Source of the DNA: Eubacterium sp.
Lineage (GTDB): Bacteria; Bacillota; Clostridia; Lachnospirales; Lachnospiraceae
NCBI GenBank assembly: GCA_017614395.1
Contig: JAGABX010000059.1
Coordinates: 1-64,000, forward strand
Reading direction: 5' to 3'
DNA: 64,000 nucleotides
The position numbers and the translations under genes are program-made. The notes under the pieces were generated by a model. It did no database searches, was not told the origin of the DNA, and saw only the letters and a list, made by a program, of their open reading frames with translations. Shown piece after piece: positions 45,153 through 54,095 of this stretch (position 1 is the first letter of the stretch; every line of letters starts with the position of its first letter).

Positions 45153-46211
45153 CTAAGATATAATCGTAACAGAATAGTCTTTCTCCCCGACCGAAACCTG
45201 CGTTATTGAGGAATCAGCACTGTAAATGGATTCTGTCACGTACGATTCTCTGTCCGGCTTTTTTCCACTCTCGATCATCTCGATTGCGGATGTCACGTAT
45301 GGTCCATGCATGGGATAACACTCACCGATGCATGCGATCTTTCCCTGTTTGAGCGCCTCAATGGCTTCATTGCTCACTCCGTCAAACGACAGAATCAAAA
45401 TCTCACCGTTTTCTATATCCGAACCCACTCTCCGTCCCGAGGATTCTATAGCATCAATAGCGCCCAATGCCATATTATCATTCTCACAATATAACACATT
45501 CACATTAGGAAATTCGGCGAGTATGCGGGTCGTTACCTCTTTTCCCTTTGCCTGGGTAAAATCTCCGTCCTCTCTGGCAACAACATCCCATTTATTTCTC
45601 TTTGCTGCCGCTGTCAAACTGGCTGAACGACCTATCTGCGCAGTCGCTCCGACAGTTCCCTGCAGGTCTGCTATATGAACCGCTGAGGGTTTTAATCCTC
45701 GTGTTTTGATAAACTTTTTCAGCCATGCGCAAACCTTGTCACCCTCCAACCTGAAATCAGATCCTATATGGCATGTAAAAAGTGTGGGATCCTTAACACG
45801 AATCTGTCTATCCACTAAAATTACCGGTATTCCTGCATCCTTGGCCTCATTCAGCACATTATCCCATCCCTGCTCAGTCATCGGGGCAACAACAATATAA
45901 TCAACACCCTGTTGAATAAACCTGCGGATAGCCATGGTCTGGTTGGACTGTTTCTGCTGCGCGTCCTCAAAAATCAATTGATATCCGGCTTCCCTGGTCA
46001 GCGATGCCCTGATTGACTCCGTGTTTGCGCGACGCCAATCCGATTCCGCCCCCAATTGAGAAAAACCCACTCTGATTAATTCCGTATGAACGCCAATATC
46101 CCCTGCCCCCTCAATAGTAGAGGTGGCAGGGGTACAACCGGTTATTATCATACATATTACCAGCAGCAATGCAAACACAGCTGCCGGCTTTTTCTTTTTC
46201 CCATTGGACAT
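45153..46211 (-). CDS. Sugar ABC transporter substrate-binding lipoprotein (YtfQ-like)
   Basis: The 352-residue protein has a lipoprotein signal peptide with lipobox ITGC (Cys near 26). Its mature part matches Peripla_BP_4 proteins of the YtfQ type: RVGFSQLGAESDWRRAN, FEDAQQKQSNQ, GWDNVLNEAKDAGIPVILVDR, LQGTVGATAQIGR and YCENDNMALGAIDA. Galactofuranose is the ligand of E. coli YtfQ. The ligand here is not known. Unlike the rest of the cluster it has its own strong promoter (46268-46296). Confidence 0.9.
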   Translation of the reverse strand: MSNGKKKKPAAVFALLLVICMIITGCTPATSTIEGAGDIGVHTELIRVGFSQLGAESDWRRANTESIRASLTREAGYQLIFEDAQQKQSNQTMAIRRFIQQGVDYIVVAPMTEQGWDNVLNEAKDAGIPVILVDRQIRVKDPTLFTCHIGSDFRLEGDKVCAWLKKFIKTRGLKPSAVHIADLQGTVGATAQIGRSASLTAAAKRNKWDVVAREDGDFTQAKGKEVTTRILAEFPNVNVLYCENDNMALGAIDAIESSGRRVGSDIENGEILILSFDGVSNEAIEALKQGKIACIGECYPMHGPYVTSAIEMIESGKKPDRESYVTESIYSADSSITQVSVGEKDYSVTIIS

Positions 46212-46234
46212 ATACTACCTCCGGGAACTCCGGC

Positions 46235-46269
46235 ATTACCGAAAAATTATTCCATGTGTTTTCGGTAAT
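46235..46269 (-). promoter_or_regulatory. Inverted repeat at the start of the ytfQ-like transcript
   Basis: ATTACCGAAAA (46235-46245) and TTTTCGGTAAT (46259-46269) form an 11-bp perfect inverted repeat with a 13-base spacer. It begins within the -10 region and covers the predicted start of transcription, so it could be an operator or a 5' hairpin. Confidence 0.65.
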
Positions 46270-46296
46270 TGTAAACCAGATTGATCATTATGTCAA
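46268..46296 (-). promoter_or_regulatory. Promoter of the ytfQ-like gene
   Basis: On the minus strand, TTGACA (46296-46291), 17-bp spacer, and TACAAT (46273-46268). The -35 hexamer overlaps the stop codon of the upstream permease gene. Confidence 0.85.
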
Positions 46297-47345
46297 CCCT
46301 TCGATGCGCTGCGACCTTTAAATGCCATAACGACAGACTGGATGATCAGGAACAGACACAGCATAGCCGCCGTTGTGATTCCTGTCCACCATGCCTCGCC
46401 GAGTCCGGCAGAAGCAACGATATTTTTGATGGTACCTAATGACAACACGCCGAAAAATGTTCCGAGTATGTTGCCCACACCACCTGTCAACATTGTACCG
46501 CCGATAATGGAGCAGGCGATCGCGTCCATCTCCATGCCCATCGCATGCGACGGAGAACCGGAACCGACGTGAACGAAATATACAAAACCGCCGATGCCTG
46601 CTAATGTCGAGCAAATGATATGTGATAAAAATCTGGTGCGTTTTACATTGATACCGAGCATCAACGCTGAGTTTGCATTTCCGCCTACAGCATAGAAATT
46701 ACGACCGAGCTTACTCCATCTGAGCAAAATAAACATCAGGATCACGAGCACAATAGCAACGAGAACCCCAACCTCCACATAAGCGTCTACGTAAATGCCC
46801 TTGCGGTTGGTACGTCCGAGGAACGGCACAATAACGTGTGTGTCCTTCAGGCTTACAAAGCCCTCATGAGCAACGTTAAACGGCTCCTTGCTGACTATTG
46901 TTGTCATACCTCTGGCAAAAAACATACCCGCCAGCGATACAATAAACGGCTGAATCTCCAAATAAGCAACCAAATATCCCTGGACCAGACCGAATGCCAA
47001 TCCGATACCGATTGCAAGAAGCATCGAAACAATCAGATTTCCGCCCTGCTTGTCAAGGAAAACCGCGCAACTCATTGAAACGAGCGCAGCCACACCACCG
47101 ATTGAGATATCGATTCCGCCTGTGATCATAACGATCGACATACCAAGCGCTCCTATGATCAATGCAGCGTTATCGTTTAGTATGTTGAAAAAGGTTTGCG
47201 CCGACAAAAATCCGCCACCCTGGAACACAATCGCGCCCACATACATAAGCACAAATATCACGATCGTGATCGTCAACAACAGGTTTGACTCGTTCATCTG
47301 TCCGAGTCTTGCAAAGAAGGAAGGTGTTTTTTTTGTTGCTTCCAT
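46293..47345 (-). CDS. CUT2 sugar ABC permease (YjfF-like)
   Basis: The 350-residue integral membrane protein has about nine helices and the family motifs ITGGIDISIGGVAALVSMSCAVFL, IQPFIVSLAGMFFARGM and MDAIACSIIGGTMLTGGVGN. It should form half of the membrane channel with the second permease. GGAGG lies 7 bases before the ATG, and the preceding permease stop is 1 bp away. The last gene of the importer proper, it ends at the promoter of the second binding-protein gene. Confidence 0.92.
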   Translation of the reverse strand: MEATKKTPSFFARLGQMNESNLLLTITIVIFVLMYVGAIVFQGGGFLSAQTFFNILNDNAALIIGALGMSIVMITGGIDISIGGVAALVSMSCAVFLDKQGGNLIVSMLLAIGIGLAFGLVQGYLVAYLEIQPFIVSLAGMFFARGMTTIVSKEPFNVAHEGFVSLKDTHVIVPFLGRTNRKGIYVDAYVEVGVLVAIVLVILMFILLRWSKLGRNFYAVGGNANSALMLGINVKRTRFLSHIICSTLAGIGGFVYFVHVGSGSPSHAMGMEMDAIACSIIGGTMLTGGVGNILGTFFGVLSLGTIKNIVASAGLGEAWWTGITTAAMLCLFLIIQSVVMAFKGRSASKG

Positions 47346-47346
47346 G

Positions 47347-48411
47347 TCACGCCACCTCCTTTACCGTCGCACGCTTTTTCTTGATACGCGCTATTCCGTC
47401 ACGCACGGCAGGCGCACTCATTACAACCAGGATGATAACGACTATTGCTTTGAATGCAGGCAATGCCGATGAATCAACATGGAATGCATACAGAGTGGTC
47501 GTCAGGAACTGGATAACATACGCGCCGAGAACCGACGCTCCCATGTTAAATTTACCGCCACCTAACGCATTTCCACCCAAAGCAACCGCGAGGATGGCAT
47601 CCATCTCTATATCCTTCGCTATAACCGAATAGTTGATATCACCGTTACGGCTGACCTTGATAAAGCCGGCAACAGCAACACAAATACCGAGTATAACAAA
47701 CGTCAGAAATTTGATGAACTGCGGATTCAAACCATTCAAACGTGATGATGAAGCATTAATGCCGACCGCCTGAACATACAAACCTATGTTGGTAAATTTC
47801 ATAAACAGGAACATCACTATCACACATGCAATTGCAATAATGAACGGTGTTGGAATCGGAATTCCCGGTATGTATCCGCCGAATACCTTGAACGAAGCAT
47901 CATTAACCTTCGGCAGAGTACCGCCGTTAATCCACGATGCAATTGAACGACCGCCTGTAAACAGGATCAGCGTTGCAACCATAGGCGGGATTTTGAAAAT
48001 AGAAACCAAAATTCCGTTGAATGCGCCGAATATCATTGACACCAAAACCGCAATCAGGAAAGCCACAATGATCGGTGCCTGCATTTCATCATAATTCGGA
48101 TTGTCAGGAGAACCGCACAGAATACGCAGTGTGACAGAACCGGCGATAGCCATTGTCGCGCCTACGGAAATATCCTGTCCTCCTGATGCTGCCGTTACCA
48201 ACGTCATACCGATGGCAAGTATGGCAACCTCGGATCCGAAATTGAGAATTGATATAACACTGCCTGATAATACATTATCACCGGCCGCGTTTTCACCTAA
48301 TGTAATAGCAAAAAATGACGGATCATGGATCAGGTTTATGATCACCAGAATCAAAAGCGCAGCGATCGGAATAAATATCTGATTACTTGTTATTTTTTTC
48401 AATGCACTCAT
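47347..48411 (-). CDS. CUT2 sugar ABC permease (YtfT-like)
   Basis: The 354-residue membrane protein carries TLVTAASGGQDISVGATMAIAG, FKIPPMVATLILFTGGRSIA and MDAILAVALGGNALGGGKFN, hallmarks of the ribose/galactose-type permease family. Two different permeases with one ATPase is the YtfRT-YjfF arrangement rather than the Rbs or Mgl one. Its ATG overlaps the ATPase gene stop (ATGA). About eight to nine helices are predicted. Confidence 0.92.
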   Translation of the reverse strand: MSALKKITSNQIFIPIAALLILVIINLIHDPSFFAITLGENAAGDNVLSGSVISILNFGSEVAILAIGMTLVTAASGGQDISVGATMAIAGSVTLRILCGSPDNPNYDEMQAPIIVAFLIAVLVSMIFGAFNGILVSIFKIPPMVATLILFTGGRSIASWINGGTLPKVNDASFKVFGGYIPGIPIPTPFIIAIACVIVMFLFMKFTNIGLYVQAVGINASSSRLNGLNPQFIKFLTFVILGICVAVAGFIKVSRNGDINYSVIAKDIEMDAILAVALGGNALGGGKFNMGASVLGAYVIQFLTTTLYAFHVDSSALPAFKAIVVIILVVMSAPAVRDGIARIKKKRATVKEVA

Positions 48412-49928
48412 TCTTTATTCTCACCTCCCGCTATCGCACTCATAATACCACTCTGCGTCAATTCATCACCGGTAAGCTCTCCAACCTGTTTTCCGTCACG
48501 CATAACCACCAAACGTGAGCAGGTACGAAGCATCTCATCGGTCTCGGACGAAATAAACGTAATACTCATTCCCTCCGATGCCAGTTTCAAAACAAGTTTC
48601 TGAATATCAACCTTGGTTCCGACATCAATACCGCGTGTCGGCTCATCGAGAATCAGATACTCCGGATGTGTCAATAACCACCTGCCGAGTATAACCTTCT
48701 GCTGATTTCCACCGGAAAGCGATTTGATCGGTGTATCTGCAGATGCTGTCTTGATATCAAGAAGCTTGATGTACTCCTCCGCAAAAGCCTGCGCCTGCGC
48801 CTTGGAAAACGGTTTGAAAAATCCCTTCATTACCTGCAGCGCTAAAATTATATTATCACGAACAGAAAGATCTCCTACTATACCGTCAACCTTACGATCC
48901 TCAGGCAAATACGCAATTCCGTTTTTCATTGCCTGGATAGGCTTCTTTATGTTAACCTCTTTACCATTCTTTTTCACGGTTCCGCCGAGCACCCTGTCGG
49001 CACCGAATATAGCGCGAACGGACTCGCTTCGTCCTGATCCGAGCAGTCCGGTAAAACCATTGACCTCACCCTTTTTGATATGAAAATCAAACGGTTTAAT
49101 CCCGGCAGTGCTTGAAAGGTCTTTTGCCTCATATACGATCTGATCGGCATCGGAACCCGAATAGGTTTCAGCATCTCCCTTGATGTCCGCCATATCATCC
49201 ATCTCTTTACCGAGCATTTTGGCAACGAGCTGTACGCGCGGCAGATCTTCAATAACATATTCACCGACTAATTGTCCGTCACGAAGTACAGTGATTTTGT
49301 CGCACACCTCATATACCTGCTCAAGGAAATGGGTGACGAAAATAATACCAACTCCCTTTGCCTTCAGATTGCGCATCAGTCCGAACAGCTTCTCAACCTC
49401 ACTCTCATCCAGTGAAGACGTAGGCTCATCCAAAATAAGAACCTTGCAGTCCATATCAACTGCGCGGGCAATAGCCACCATCTGCTGTACAGCCAATGAG
49501 CATGATCCTAACTGCTGGGTACTCTTGGCAGGAATGTCCAATTCCGTCAGGATTTTGTCCGCATCTTTATTACGCTGTTTCCATTTCACGGTCTTACCTT
49601 TGTCGCGGCCAATAAACATATTTTCAGCCACAGAAAGGTTCGGACACAGCGTGATCTCCTGATACACCGTACTGATACCCACATTCTGCGCATCCTGCGG
49701 AGAGTGAATGGAGGCAGCTCCCTCTACGCCATCCAAAAAAATCTCTCCGGCGTCTTTCCCGTATACACCGGTTAACACCTTGATAAGTGTTGATTTTCCG
49801 GCTCCGTTCTCGCCCATCAAAGCATGAATTTCCCCCTTGCACAGGGTAAAATCCACATTCTGAAGAGCCTTGACACCGGGGAAGCTTTTATGGATGCCAC
49901 GCATTTCCAAAACATGATTATCCTTCAA
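48408..49928 (-). CDS. CUT2 sugar ABC transporter ATP-binding protein (two ATPase domains)
   Basis: The 506-residue protein has two ABC domains in tandem. The first has Walker A GENGAGKSTL, signature LGSCSLAVQQ and Walker B VLILDEPTSSLDE. The second has GLLGSGRSE as a modified P-loop, signature LSGGNQQKV and LILDEPTRGID. Such proteins (RbsA, MglA, YtfR) energise monosaccharide import. In the second domain the Walker A Lys is replaced by Arg (GSGRSE), as in the family. The start is TTG at 49928 with GAGGTG 8 bases upstream. A strong hairpin lies between it and the binding-protein gene. Confidence 0.93.
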   Translation of the reverse strand: MKDNHVLEMRGIHKSFPGVKALQNVDFTLCKGEIHALMGENGAGKSTLIKVLTGVYGKDAGEIFLDGVEGAASIHSPQDAQNVGISTVYQEITLCPNLSVAENMFIGRDKGKTVKWKQRNKDADKILTELDIPAKSTQQLGSCSLAVQQMVAIARAVDMDCKVLILDEPTSSLDESEVEKLFGLMRNLKAKGVGIIFVTHFLEQVYEVCDKITVLRDGQLVGEYVIEDLPRVQLVAKMLGKEMDDMADIKGDAETYSGSDADQIVYEAKDLSSTAGIKPFDFHIKKGEVNGFTGLLGSGRSESVRAIFGADRVLGGTVKKNGKEVNIKKPIQAMKNGIAYLPEDRKVDGIVGDLSVRDNIILALQVMKGFFKPFSKAQAQAFAEEYIKLLDIKTASADTPIKSLSGGNQQKVILGRWLLTHPEYLILDEPTRGIDVGTKVDIQKLVLKLASEGMSITFISSETDEMLRTCSRLVVMRDGKQVGELTGDELTQSGIMSAIAGGENKE

Positions 49929-49961
49929 CCTCGTGTCACCTCTCTTTTTATATTTCTTTTC

Positions 49962-49996
49962 AAAAAGAGGGCGCAGCGCATAATCGCGCCGCGCCC
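49962..49996 (-). terminator. Attenuating terminator between binding protein and ATPase genes
   Basis: On the minus strand, GGGCGCGGCGC (49996-49986) pairs with GCGCTGCGCCC (49979-49969) with one mismatch, followed by TCTTTTT. It is positioned to stop most transcripts after the abundant binding protein and let a fraction continue into the ATPase and permeases. Confidence 0.88.
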
Positions 49997-50034
49997 TGCA
50001 TTTAATTACTCATATGCATTTTAGGAAACGCTGA

Positions 50035-51081
50035 TTAGATACCGTAAGTATCAACATCATCCTGAGTAATGGTGCTTGCGTCGAAGCCCTTCTCATCCAT
50101 GATGATGGTCTTCTCTGTAAGTGTCTCACCAGCCTCAAGCTTTTTGATTACATCGTCGATGTAGGATGACTGGAACGGGTTGCACTGTCCGTCATAGTTC
50201 CAGTTCTGAGCAAGCAGCTCCTCAAGAGCCCATTTGTTGCAGTCAAAGCCCATAACGATGACATCTTTGCCAACACCGTGAGAGATGTTTGCTGCATCAA
50301 GCGCTGCTACAGCACCCTTTGCCATATCGTCGTTCTCAGCGTAGATTACGTTGAACTTAGTACCTGCATCGATAACAGACTGAACGATCTGCTGTGCTTT
50401 CTCTGCGTTCCACTCAGCTGTCTGCTGCTCAACGATGTTCCAGTTGCCCTCTGCGTCAGCCTTGCTCTGAAGTGCGCCTGAACGTCCCTTCTGAGCTGCA
50501 GAACCCATAACACCCTGGATGTGGATTACATTGTACTCATCAAGTCCCTGACCTGCAAGCCAGTCAACTGCTGTCTGACCTTCCTTGTCCATATCGGATA
50601 CGATGGAAGCCTCATACAGGCTCGGATCAGCATCGATAGTACGGTCGAAAAGGATTACCTTTGTGCCTGCATCCTGTGCCTGCTTCAAAACTGAATCCCA
50701 TCCTGCTGTATCTGCTGCAGAGAGAAGAAGATAATCAACACCGTCCTCGATGAACTTCTTTGCAGATGCCTGCTGCTCATCGTTCTTCAGGCTGTATGCG
50801 AACTGTGCATCATAGCCGTTTGCTGCGGAGAATTTCTCCTTCAGATCCTTGTCGTTTGCTGTACGATAGCCGGACTCGTTCGGGTCGTTGTTGATGATGC
50901 CGACTTTGATTGTTGCACCGCTTGAGCTTCCTGCGTCTGCACTTGAACCAGCGTCTGCGCTTGAACCAGCGTCTGTGCTTGAACCAGCGTCTGTGCTGCT
51001 TCCACCATCTTTGTCACCGCATGCGGTCAGGGCGAAAGCCATCACCATAACCATCAGTACTGCTAACAGTTTCTTTTTCAT
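50035..51081 (-). CDS. Sugar ABC transporter substrate-binding lipoprotein
   Basis: The 348-residue protein has a signal peptide with lipobox LTAC, a Cys near residue 21. A spacer made of AGSSTD/AGSSAD repeats follows (about 30-55). The Peripla_BP_4 domain contains KVGIINNDPNESGYRTA, FIEDGVDYLLLSAADT, GWDSVLKQAQDAGTKVILFDR and YAENDDMAKGAVAA. It is the first gene of the importer operon, as usual for highly expressed binding proteins, and AAGGAGG precedes the ATG. The ligand is probably a monosaccharide. The two-component genes upstream may control it. Confidence 0.93.
   Translation of the reverse strand: MKKKLLAVLMVMVMAFALTACGDKDGGSSTDAGSSTDAGSSADAGSSADAGSSSGATIKVGIINNDPNESGYRTANDKDLKEKFSAANGYDAQFAYSLKNDEQQASAKKFIEDGVDYLLLSAADTAGWDSVLKQAQDAGTKVILFDRTIDADPSLYEASIVSDMDKEGQTAVDWLAGQGLDEYNVIHIQGVMGSAAQKGRSGALQSKADAEGNWNIVEQQTAEWNAEKAQQIVQSVIDAGTKFNVIYAENDDMAKGAVAALDAANISHGVGKDVIVMGFDCNKWALEELLAQNWNYDGQCNPFQSSYIDDVIKKLEAGETLTEKTIIMDEKGFDASTITQDDVDTYGI
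50931..51000 (-). repeat. 18-bp tandem repeat encoding the lipoprotein spacer
   Basis: About four copies of an 18-bp unit of type cttgaaccagcgtctg encode the AGSSTD/AGSSAD hexapeptide. Copies are almost identical at DNA level, so copy number may vary by slippage and change the spacer between the lipid anchor and the sugar-binding domain. Confidence 0.85.
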
Positions 51082-51173
51082 GATTTGTTGCCTCCTTTTC
51101 TTTCCCTCATCTTTTGATGAGATGTGAACCCCGTCATCGACAGGGTTGTTTACATTTTCAAAATGATAAGCCT

Positions 51174-51182
51174 ATTGTAACA
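51174..51182 (-). promoter_or_regulatory. Extended -10 promoter candidate of the importer operon
   Basis: On the minus strand TGTTACAAT reads as an extended -10 (TGn-TACAAT) about 90 bp before the binding-protein ATG. No good -35 hexamer was found, which suits an activator-dependent promoter. Confidence 0.5.
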
Positions 51183-51184
51183 CA

Positions 51185-51233
51185 AAAAAAATCAAACTCC
51201 ATGAGATTTCCCCATAAAACAGTTTGATTTTTT
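51185..51233. terminator. Intrinsic terminator between the two-component genes and the importer
   Basis: AAAAAATCAAACT (51185-51197) and AGTTTGATTTTTT (51221-51233) are perfect 13-bp inverted repeats with flanking A/T tracts. On the minus strand the second arm runs into a U-tract, so it can end the kinase transcript just before the importer promoter. Confidence 0.75.
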
Positions 51234-51241
51234 CACAATAA

Positions 51242-51331
51242 TGACATATATGGTGTAATTTTCTTTGATTGAGGTATAGTTTTTTACGATATATAGGTGA
51301 ATTGTTTAAATTCTTTTACATATATAGGGGA
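51242..51331 (-). promoter_or_regulatory. Phased direct repeats upstream of the importer promoter
   Basis: Three similar blocks occur at 51242-51257 (TGACATATATGGTGTA), 51284-51300 (TTACGATATATAGGTGA) and 51316-51331 (TTACATATATAGGGGA). Starts are 42 and 32 bp apart, close to four and three helical turns. They lie upstream of the importer promoter and just after the kinase gene, as expected for sites bound by the AraC-type response regulator. Binding is inferred. Confidence 0.55.
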
Positions 51332-51352
51332 TGAGCTCACTGATCAAACCAA

Positions 51353-52648
51353 TCAACTGAGTCTCGGCAATCTGATCACGGAACGGGTTCCGACTCCCTC
51401 CTCACTCTCTATCATAATCCCGTACGAATCGCCGAAATGCAGGCGTATACGCTCATTGACATTATACAATCCGTAAACACCCGTTTCCTCCGTTGCCTGT
51501 TCGTTTATTGCAGCTCGCACCTGCTTCAGTCTTTCCGCGTTCATTCCGACTCCGTCATCCGTAACACGGATAAGTATGTCCTCTCCGTCCGTTTCCGCTG
51601 TTATAGCGATCGTACCTCCTCCGCGCTTGTTTTTGATCCCATGGTACAACGCGTTTTCAACTAACGGCTGAATAGTAATTTTGGGGATTTTAACATCGGC
51701 AAATTCATCCGGTATATCAATACTGTACTCGAGAATATCCTGATAGCGTATTTTCTGAATTTCCAGATAACTACGTATATGACGGACTTCCTCTGACACT
51801 GAAACAATATCCTTGCCCTGGTTCAATGACGCGCGGAAAAAACCGGAAAGTGAATCCACCATATGAACCACCGTGTCATGTTCTCCCGATTCGGCAAGCC
51901 ATGTGATAGCATCCAGCGTATTGTATAAAAAGTGTGGATTGATCTGCGACTGAAGAACGAGGAATTCCGCCTTGCGCAACTGTACCTGCTCCTGCTGCAC
52001 CTGACGCAGAAGTTTATTAAAATAATAGGAAATAACCAGTATCAGTATAACGACAATCACAAATGCCACCGCTGATATCGTGATCACTCGCCCGAAACTT
52101 TTTTGCTGATTTTCACGTTCCCGATCGAGGTCCTTCGACTCCGAGAATATATATTGGTAGACTGTTTCCTGTAAAAGTGTGGTACCAACCTGGACATCAT
52201 TCTCCCATATCTGCATGTTTGTGTCATATGTTCCCTCACTCTGCAGATTATTGCATATATTATTGTAATAATACTCCAAATTATCCAGGTATTTTGAAAT
52301 CGACGCTATTCTTTCCCTGTTCTCAACACTGTTGGAGAGCGTATTCAGCTCATCAACAACTATCCTTGCCTCAGATATCATTGCATCTATCGGAGAATCG
52401 GCAACCTCTTTCTGACCGACTACCAGCAGATACGTCTCATTATCAAAATCATGTTTGAAATCCATGTTGAATGCGCTTGCCTTGACCACGGAATCAATCA
52501 TATCGGCGTAGCTATGATTGTTCAGCCAGAGATTGTAGAAAATAAAAAGCAGCAGCAGTACAAACGGCACAAATGGTATAATATATGAAAAACGAATTCT
52601 CGTAACCAACGACATCCGTCGAGATGTACCGGACTTTTTATTCCTCAT
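51353..52648 (-). CDS. Sensor histidine kinase, YesM-like
   Basis: The 431-residue kinase (from the ATG at 52648) has an N-terminal membrane helix near 25-45, an extracytoplasmic four-helix-type sensor region, a second helix near 185-210, and a His_kinase domain with phospho-His near 239 in SQINPHFLYNTLDA, followed by HATPase_c (PLVENALYHG, TDDGVGMN, GVYGLYNVNERI). This type controls sugar uptake genes in Firmicutes. Its start overlaps the response-regulator gene by 11 bases. A GTG seven codons upstream is an alternative. The importer operon follows after a terminator. Confidence 0.92.
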   Translation of the reverse strand: MRNKKSGTSRRMSLVTRIRFSYIIPFVPFVLLLLFIFYNLWLNNHSYADMIDSVVKASAFNMDFKHDFDNETYLLVVGQKEVADSPIDAMISEARIVVDELNTLSNSVENRERIASISKYLDNLEYYYNNICNNLQSEGTYDTNMQIWENDVQVGTTLLQETVYQYIFSESKDLDRERENQQKSFGRVITISAVAFVIVVILILVISYYFNKLLRQVQQEQVQLRKAEFLVLQSQINPHFLYNTLDAITWLAESGEHDTVVHMVDSLSGFFRASLNQGKDIVSVSEEVRHIRSYLEIQKIRYQDILEYSIDIPDEFADVKIPKITIQPLVENALYHGIKNKRGGGTIAITAETDGEDILIRVTDDGVGMNAERLKQVRAAINEQATEETGVYGLYNVNERIRLHFGDSYGIMIESEEGVGTRSVIRLPRLS

Positions 52649-53705
52649 GATTAACCGGTCCCTCCTCACGATACTGCGTGGGTGTCATGCCCTGAGTCTT
52701 TTTAAATATAGAAGAAAAATAATGCGGATCCTTGTATCCAACCTCATAGCATACATCACTGGAACGCATGCCGGTCTCCCGCAGAAGCTTTTTCGCCTTG
52801 CTCATGCGAAAATCGGTGAGATATTTAACAAACGATTTTCCGTATTCCTGGTGGAATACCGTACTCAGATGATTGGCGGAAAACCCGACATGATCAGCCA
52901 CCTGATTCAGTGACAGATCCTCATCCTTGTAATGCTCTTCAACATAACGCAGAACCCTCTCAACAGCATCGGAATGTTTGGAATGACGAACCATGCCACG
53001 AAGCTCTATCGCATGTTTCAGTAATTCTTTTAAACAATTGATCGTCTCGTCATAATCAGCGGTTACCGATGCGTCTACAGCCAATTCATCCTGTTGTTCT
53101 TTTTTTATCCCGAGCTCCTCCATGTATTTGATCACGGTAAAATATACGTCCATCATAACATACTGGCGAAACATCTGGGAGCGCATTCCCTCTCCCGACT
53201 CCTCGACCATTTTATCAACAAATGCAGAAGCCTCCTCCGGTGCGGCAAAACACATGAATTCGCGGATTTTGTCTCTGTCTATCTGTCCCACATCACCCGA
53301 ACCGATATCATGAGAAACATGTCTGGCACGAATCTTATCTGCAATAACATTGACTTTGGCCAATAAATCCTCTCGACTGATTGGCTTTAACAGGTACTCC
53401 GACACTCCGATCCGGATACACTCCTTGGCGTACTCAAATTCACCGTATCCGCTGAGTACAATGATCTCAGTAGACGGCAGCTCATCCTTGATGCGTTTTG
53501 AGAGCTCCAGTCCGTCCATAAACGGCATACGAATATCAGTAATAACAATTTCCGGACGTTTCTCACGTATTTCCTTCAACGCTAATTCACCGTCCGGCGC
53601 GTCACCGCAAAACTCCAGACCGTTCTCTCCCCAGTTTATATTTTTCTTGATTCCCTCACGGATAACAAATTCATCCTCTACCAAATAAACCTTTATCTCA
53701 TCCAT
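52638..53705 (-). CDS. Response regulator, YesN-like (receiver plus AraC-type DNA-binding domain)
   Basis: The 355-residue protein has a receiver domain with Asp57 in IVITDIRMP and a Lys in LLKPISRED, a linker region, and a C-terminal AraC-type helix-turn-helix pair: LSLNQVADHVGFSANHLSTVFHQ and SSDVCYEVGYKDPHYFSSIFKK. It is the partner of the YesM-like kinase encoded next and probably activates the importer promoter. The ATG at 53705 has AGGTG 6 bases upstream. An ATG eight codons earlier lacks a clear box. Confidence 0.92.
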   Translation of the reverse strand: MDEIKVYLVEDEFVIREGIKKNINWGENGLEFCGDAPDGELALKEIREKRPEIVITDIRMPFMDGLELSKRIKDELPSTEIIVLSGYGEFEYAKECIRIGVSEYLLKPISREDLLAKVNVIADKIRARHVSHDIGSGDVGQIDRDKIREFMCFAAPEEASAFVDKMVEESGEGMRSQMFRQYVMMDVYFTVIKYMEELGIKKEQQDELAVDASVTADYDETINCLKELLKHAIELRGMVRHSKHSDAVERVLRYVEEHYKDEDLSLNQVADHVGFSANHLSTVFHQEYGKSFVKYLTDFRMSKAKKLLRETGMRSSDVCYEVGYKDPHYFSSIFKKTQGMTPTQYREEGPVNHEE

Positions 53706-53742
53706 AGCAACACCTGTTATACCTTTCATTACAACACGATGA

Positions 53743-54066
53743 CTATTGAATTATGCAAGTCATTACCCATTCTGTCGCGTAAACAGCCACACACGCGACA
53801 ACCGCTACCGGCATCAGACCGAATCCGAACAAAGACATGATTACCGCTGCAAACAATCCAACCGCTGCCGACCATATCGAACCCGTCGCATAGAATATTG
53901 CAGGGATTGTCATCGCTGTCAGAACAGCATACGGAATATAAGTTAAAAATGAGCGAATATAAATATTCCTGATTCGTTTCCTGACTAAAACAAACGGAAT
54001 TGCACGAATCAGATATGTTGTACCTGCCATCAGCAGTAAATATATAAAAAAAGTTTCATGACTCAT
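53743..54066 (-). CDS. azlD: AzlD-family branched-chain amino acid transport subunit
   Basis: The 107-residue membrane protein has three to four helices and the AzlD pattern: MAGTTYLIRAIPFVLVRK, SFLTYIPYAVLTAMTIPAIFY, and a Gly-rich last helix. AzlD acts with AzlC to export branched-chain amino acids or analogues. azlC lies 29 bp upstream. AGAGGG precedes the ATG. Confidence 0.9.
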   Translation of the reverse strand: MSHETFFIYLLLMAGTTYLIRAIPFVLVRKRIRNIYIRSFLTYIPYAVLTAMTIPAIFYATGSIWSAAVGLFAAVIMSLFGFGLMPVAVVACVAVYATEWVMTCIIQ

Positions 54067-54095
54067 CAGTTCAAACCCTCTTTTTCATGTTAATG

